The position numbers were made by a program, and so were the translations under genes. From contig CAAGBT010000040.1 in the NCBI GenBank assembly GCA_900768135.1, forward strand, positions 1-32,714: DNA of 32,714 nt, given 5' to 3'. Shown here in pieces: positions 30,626 to 32,714 of the stretch (positions are counted from its first letter, which is position 1; each line of letters begins with the position of its first letter). The stretch is from an uncultured Oscillospiraceae bacterium. GTDB taxonomy: Bacteria; Bacillota; Clostridia; Oscillospirales; Oscillospiraceae. The notes beneath the pieces are model-generated. The model was not told where the DNA came from and ran no database searches. It worked only from the letters and a program-made list of their open reading frames with translations.

Positions 30626-31537
30626 TTACCGAACGATCTTCACTTCCGGTTCAAGCAGAACGCCGTATGTGTCGAACACCGTTTTCTGAACCTTTTCCAT
30701 CAGTGCGAGTACATCCGCACAGGTCGCGCCGCCTGCATTGACCACAAAGCCCGCGTGCTTGCACGAGACCTCTGCCCCGCCGATGCGCGCGCCCTTAAGG
30801 CCGCAGCTCTCAATCAGCGGGCCGGCGTAATGTCCCGGCGGACGCTTGAAGGTGCTGCCCGCGCTTGGGAATTCCAGCGGCTGGCTTGCCTTGCGCCGCG
30901 CCATCAGCTCATCCATCTTCGCTTTGATAGCGTTTGGATCGCCCGGTTCGAGCTTCAGCTTTGCACCCAGCACAATGCCCTCACCCGAGGAAAACACGCT
31001 GTGCCGGTAGGAAAAGCCCATTTCATCGGCGGTAAGCGTCCTCACGCCGTCTGGATAGAGCGCCGTTACATCGGCGATCACATCCTTCAGCTCGCCGCCG
31101 TAAGCGCCTGCGTTCATCACAACGCCGCCGCCGAGCGTACCGGGGATGCCGTGTGCAAACGCAAGGCCCGCCAGCCCCTGCTTCCAGGCAAAGAGCGCCA
31201 GCTGGCAGAGCGAAACGCCGGCGTCCGCCGTCAGTTCGCATTCTCCCGTCTGCTCCACGCGGGAAAGCTGGGCTGAGGTGTTGATGACCACGGTATCGAG
31301 TCCCTCGTCGGCGACCAGCAGATTCGTCCCGTTGCCCAGCAGCAGCGGCTCGATCCCCGCCTCCTGCAAAAGCCCCGCCAGCACCACAAGCTGCTCCCGC
31401 GTTTTTGGAAACGCCATGCGCCTGGCAGGTCCTCCGATGCGGAACGAGGTGTGCTTCTCCATCGGCTCATCGCAGACCCATTCGAGATCCGGAAGATAAT
31501 CGCCGATCATTTTATCCAGCGCCGTATACCACGCCAT
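30626..31537 (-). CDS. murB: UDP-N-acetylenolpyruvoylglucosamine reductase
   Basis: A 303-residue FAD enzyme making UDP-MurNAc in peptidoglycan synthesis. FAD-binding HTSFRIGGPA and GNGTNLLVAD lie in the first third, then GIPGTLGGGVVMNAGAYGGE, and the catalytic-Ser segment SAGSTFKRP of type II MurB (no Tyr loop). The start is ATG at 31537 because GGAGG lies about ten bases upstream; the upstream TTG at 31558 would overlap hprK. The site sits right at the hprK stop, so translation is probably coupled. Confidence 0.95.
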   Translation of the reverse strand: MAWYTALDKMIGDYLPDLEWVCDEPMEKHTSFRIGGPARRMAFPKTREQLVVLAGLLQEAGIEPLLLGNGTNLLVADEGLDTVVINTSAQLSRVEQTGECELTADAGVSLCQLALFAWKQGLAGLAFAHGIPGTLGGGVVMNAGAYGGELKDVIADVTALYPDGVRTLTADEMGFSYRHSVFSSGEGIVLGAKLKLEPGDPNAIKAKMDELMARRKASQPLEFPSAGSTFKRPPGHYAGPLIESCGLKGARIGGAEVSCKHAGFVVNAGGATCADVLALMEKVQKTVFDTYGVLLEPEVKIVR

Positions 31538-31554
31538 AGTTATTAGTCCTCCTG

Positions 31555-32517
31555 TCAAGGTTCGGAGCGTTCGCCCGCATTTTCGCGGTTGATGCGGTCG
31601 ATATGCCCGTCGATCTGCGCGGCGAATTCGCGCGCGGAATTGAAGCCGTGCTTTTTCTGGCGGTTGTTCCTCGCAGCCAGCTCCACAATACCGGCAAGAT
31701 TGCGCCCTGCGCTGACAGGGACTGTGACCTGCGGCACGGGAACGTCCATAATGGTGGCGTAGCTGTCCTCAAGCCCCAGGCGGTCGAAGTAGGTGCTGTC
31801 GGTCCACTTTTCAAACTGGATCACAAGATCGATCTGCGTGGAATCCTGCACCGCGCCCACGCCGAAAAGCTTTTCCACATCGATCACGCCGATGCCGCGC
31901 ACCTCGAGATAGTTGCGGATCAGCTCCGGCGCGGTGCCGGAAAGCACCGAACCGATGCGCGTGATCTCCACGGCATCGTCCGCCACAAGGCGATGTCCGC
32001 GCTTGATCAGCTCGATCGCCGTCTCGCTCTTGCCGATGCCGCTGTCGCCGAAGATCAGCACGCCTTCGCCATACACGTCCATCAGCACGCCGTGGCGCGT
32101 AATGACGGGCGCGAGCGCATGGTTGAGGTAATCGATGGTCATGGAGGTGAACTCAACGGAAGTATATTTGGTGCGCAGCAGTGTGCGCCCATGCTTGCGC
32201 GCCATCTCGAGGCACTCGGGAAAAACGTCCAGATTGCGCGAAATAACCAGCGCCGGGATCTCATAGCAAAACAGGTCCTCAAAGCTCTTGCGCCGCTCCT
32301 CGGCCGAGTAGCCGCGCAGGAATGTAACTTCGCTCTTGCCGATGATCTGAAGCCTGCGGGGGTCGAAGTAATCAAAAAAGCCGATAAACTGGAGTCCCGG
32401 GCGGTTGACATCCGTGATCGTCAGGATCTCGGTGTCGTATTCCGTTCCCTTGTTGATGACCTCCATCTGAAATTTTTCCACAATGTCCTTTACGCGAACG
32501 GAGCGATTGGTATTCAT
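31555..32517 (-). CDS. hprK: HPr kinase/phosphorylase
   Basis: A 320-residue bifunctional enzyme that phosphorylates and dephosphorylates Ser46 of HPr, the key switch of carbon catabolite repression in Gram-positive bacteria. The P-loop GDSGIGKS is at about residues 155-162 and the family signature EVRGIGVIDVEKLFGVGAV at about 203-221. The start is the ATG at 32517: GGAGG lies five bases upstream, whereas the upstream GTG at 32529 lies before that site. It is the first gene of hprK-murB-rapZ-whiA-dnaE behind a clear promoter. Confidence 0.96.
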   Translation of the reverse strand: MNTNRSVRVKDIVEKFQMEVINKGTEYDTEILTITDVNRPGLQFIGFFDYFDPRRLQIIGKSEVTFLRGYSAEERRKSFEDLFCYEIPALVISRNLDVFPECLEMARKHGRTLLRTKYTSVEFTSMTIDYLNHALAPVITRHGVLMDVYGEGVLIFGDSGIGKSETAIELIKRGHRLVADDAVEITRIGSVLSGTAPELIRNYLEVRGIGVIDVEKLFGVGAVQDSTQIDLVIQFEKWTDSTYFDRLGLEDSYATIMDVPVPQVTVPVSAGRNLAGIVELAARNNRQKKHGFNSAREFAAQIDGHIDRINRENAGERSEP

Positions 32518-32552
32518 GGCTGCCTCCACACTGCTGATAGTAATACAGATTT

Positions 32553-32581
32553 ATTATACTCGACTTCTCCTTTATTTACAA
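32553..32581 (-). promoter_or_regulatory. sigma-A promoter of the hprK operon
   Basis: On the minus strand -35 TTGTAA (32576-32581), a 17-base spacer and a perfect -10 TATAAT (32553-32558), about 36 bases upstream of the hprK start. Confidence 0.8.
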
Positions 32582-32631
32582 GTGCGACCGCCAAAGCTCT
32601 CTGCTGGTAAGACAGTAAAATCAAAATTCTT

Positions 32632-32663
32632 GGAACAGGCATGATCTCGGTCATGCCTGTTCC
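32632..32663 (-). terminator. hairpin at the end of the upstream gene, probable terminator
   Basis: Perfect 13-pair stem (arms 32632-32644 and 32651-32663, six-base loop). The stop codon of the upstream gene (32651-32653) lies inside the stem. The T-tract after it on the minus strand is imperfect (AAGAATTTTGATTTT), so termination efficiency is uncertain. Confidence 0.55.
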
Positions 32664-32714
32664 GCTTTTAGCAGCTCATCCACGGGAATGTAGCCCACAA
32701 GGTCGTACTCGATA
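32651..32714 (-). CDS. unidentified gene, 3' end only
   Basis: The last 20 codons (IEYDLVGYIPVDELLKAEQA) and a TGA stop of a gene that continues past the right edge. I do not recognise the protein from so little. The frame is supported by its protein-like composition and by ending exactly at the terminator hairpin, upstream of the hprK promoter. Confidence 0.5.
   Translation of the reverse strand, partial: IEYDLVGYIPVDELLKAEQA

Noticed and set aside
29159..31276. 705-codon plus-strand open frame opposite whiA, rapZ and murB
   Set aside because: It spans three real genes on the other strand and has shadow-like composition (Arg, Ala and His rich) with no motif.

Overview
The window looks like about 32.7 kb of chromosome from a GC-rich, spore-forming member of the Clostridia; an Oscillospiraceae/Ruminococcaceae-like bacterium is my best guess. 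Three things support this. There is a complete spoIIIAA-AH operon plus gerW and a dacF-like gene. There is an IspH-ribosomal S1 fusion, an arrangement known from clostridia. The hprK-murB-rapZ-whiA-dnaE order is typical of low-GC Gram-positive relatives. Nearly everything is coded on the minus strand, so transcription runs from high to low coordinates; one gene (a DUF4364 protein) is on the plus strand. I see no tRNA, rRNA, insertion sequence or CRISPR array.

Layout in plus-strand coordinates. 1-1138 is AT-richer than the rest: a truncated DNA methyltransferase, a small XRE-type regulator with a near-perfect promoter, and a frameshifted small gene, probably remains of a mobile or restriction-modification island. 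1139-11868 is a long run transcribed from a promoter near 11855: M50 protease, scpA, scpB, DUF2953 protein, gerW, dacF-like carboxypeptidase, rluB-like pseudouridine synthase, RpiR regulator, flavoprotein, cmk, plsC and ispH-S1, closed by a terminator at 1139-1181. 11943-15012 is a methionine transport operon (metQ-metN-metI) with a promoter, a leader and its own terminator. 15076-17410 holds ispA, xseB and xseA. 17448-18409 holds nusB and an Asp23/Gls24 protein with their own promoter. 18413-23150 is the spoIIIA operon behind a sigma-E-like promoter. 23177-24246 holds a cysteine-rich hypothetical protein divergent from the DUF4364 gene. 24794-32581 holds hprK, murB, rapZ, whiA, dnaE and a GNAT acetyltransferase from a promoter just upstream of hprK. 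The last 64 bases are the 3' end of another gene.

The most interesting element is the metQNI leader. Between a good promoter and a strong intrinsic terminator lies a 38-codon open frame with a Shine-Dalgarno-like sequence; 10 of its codons are Met (8 of the 14 codons from 11 to 24) and 3 are Cys. This is the architecture of ribosome-mediated transcription attenuation, here apparently sensing methionine. Low-GC Gram-positive bacteria usually regulate such operons by S-box or T-box RNAs, and I see neither. A second short frame with a strong ribosome binding site lies between the terminator and metQ.
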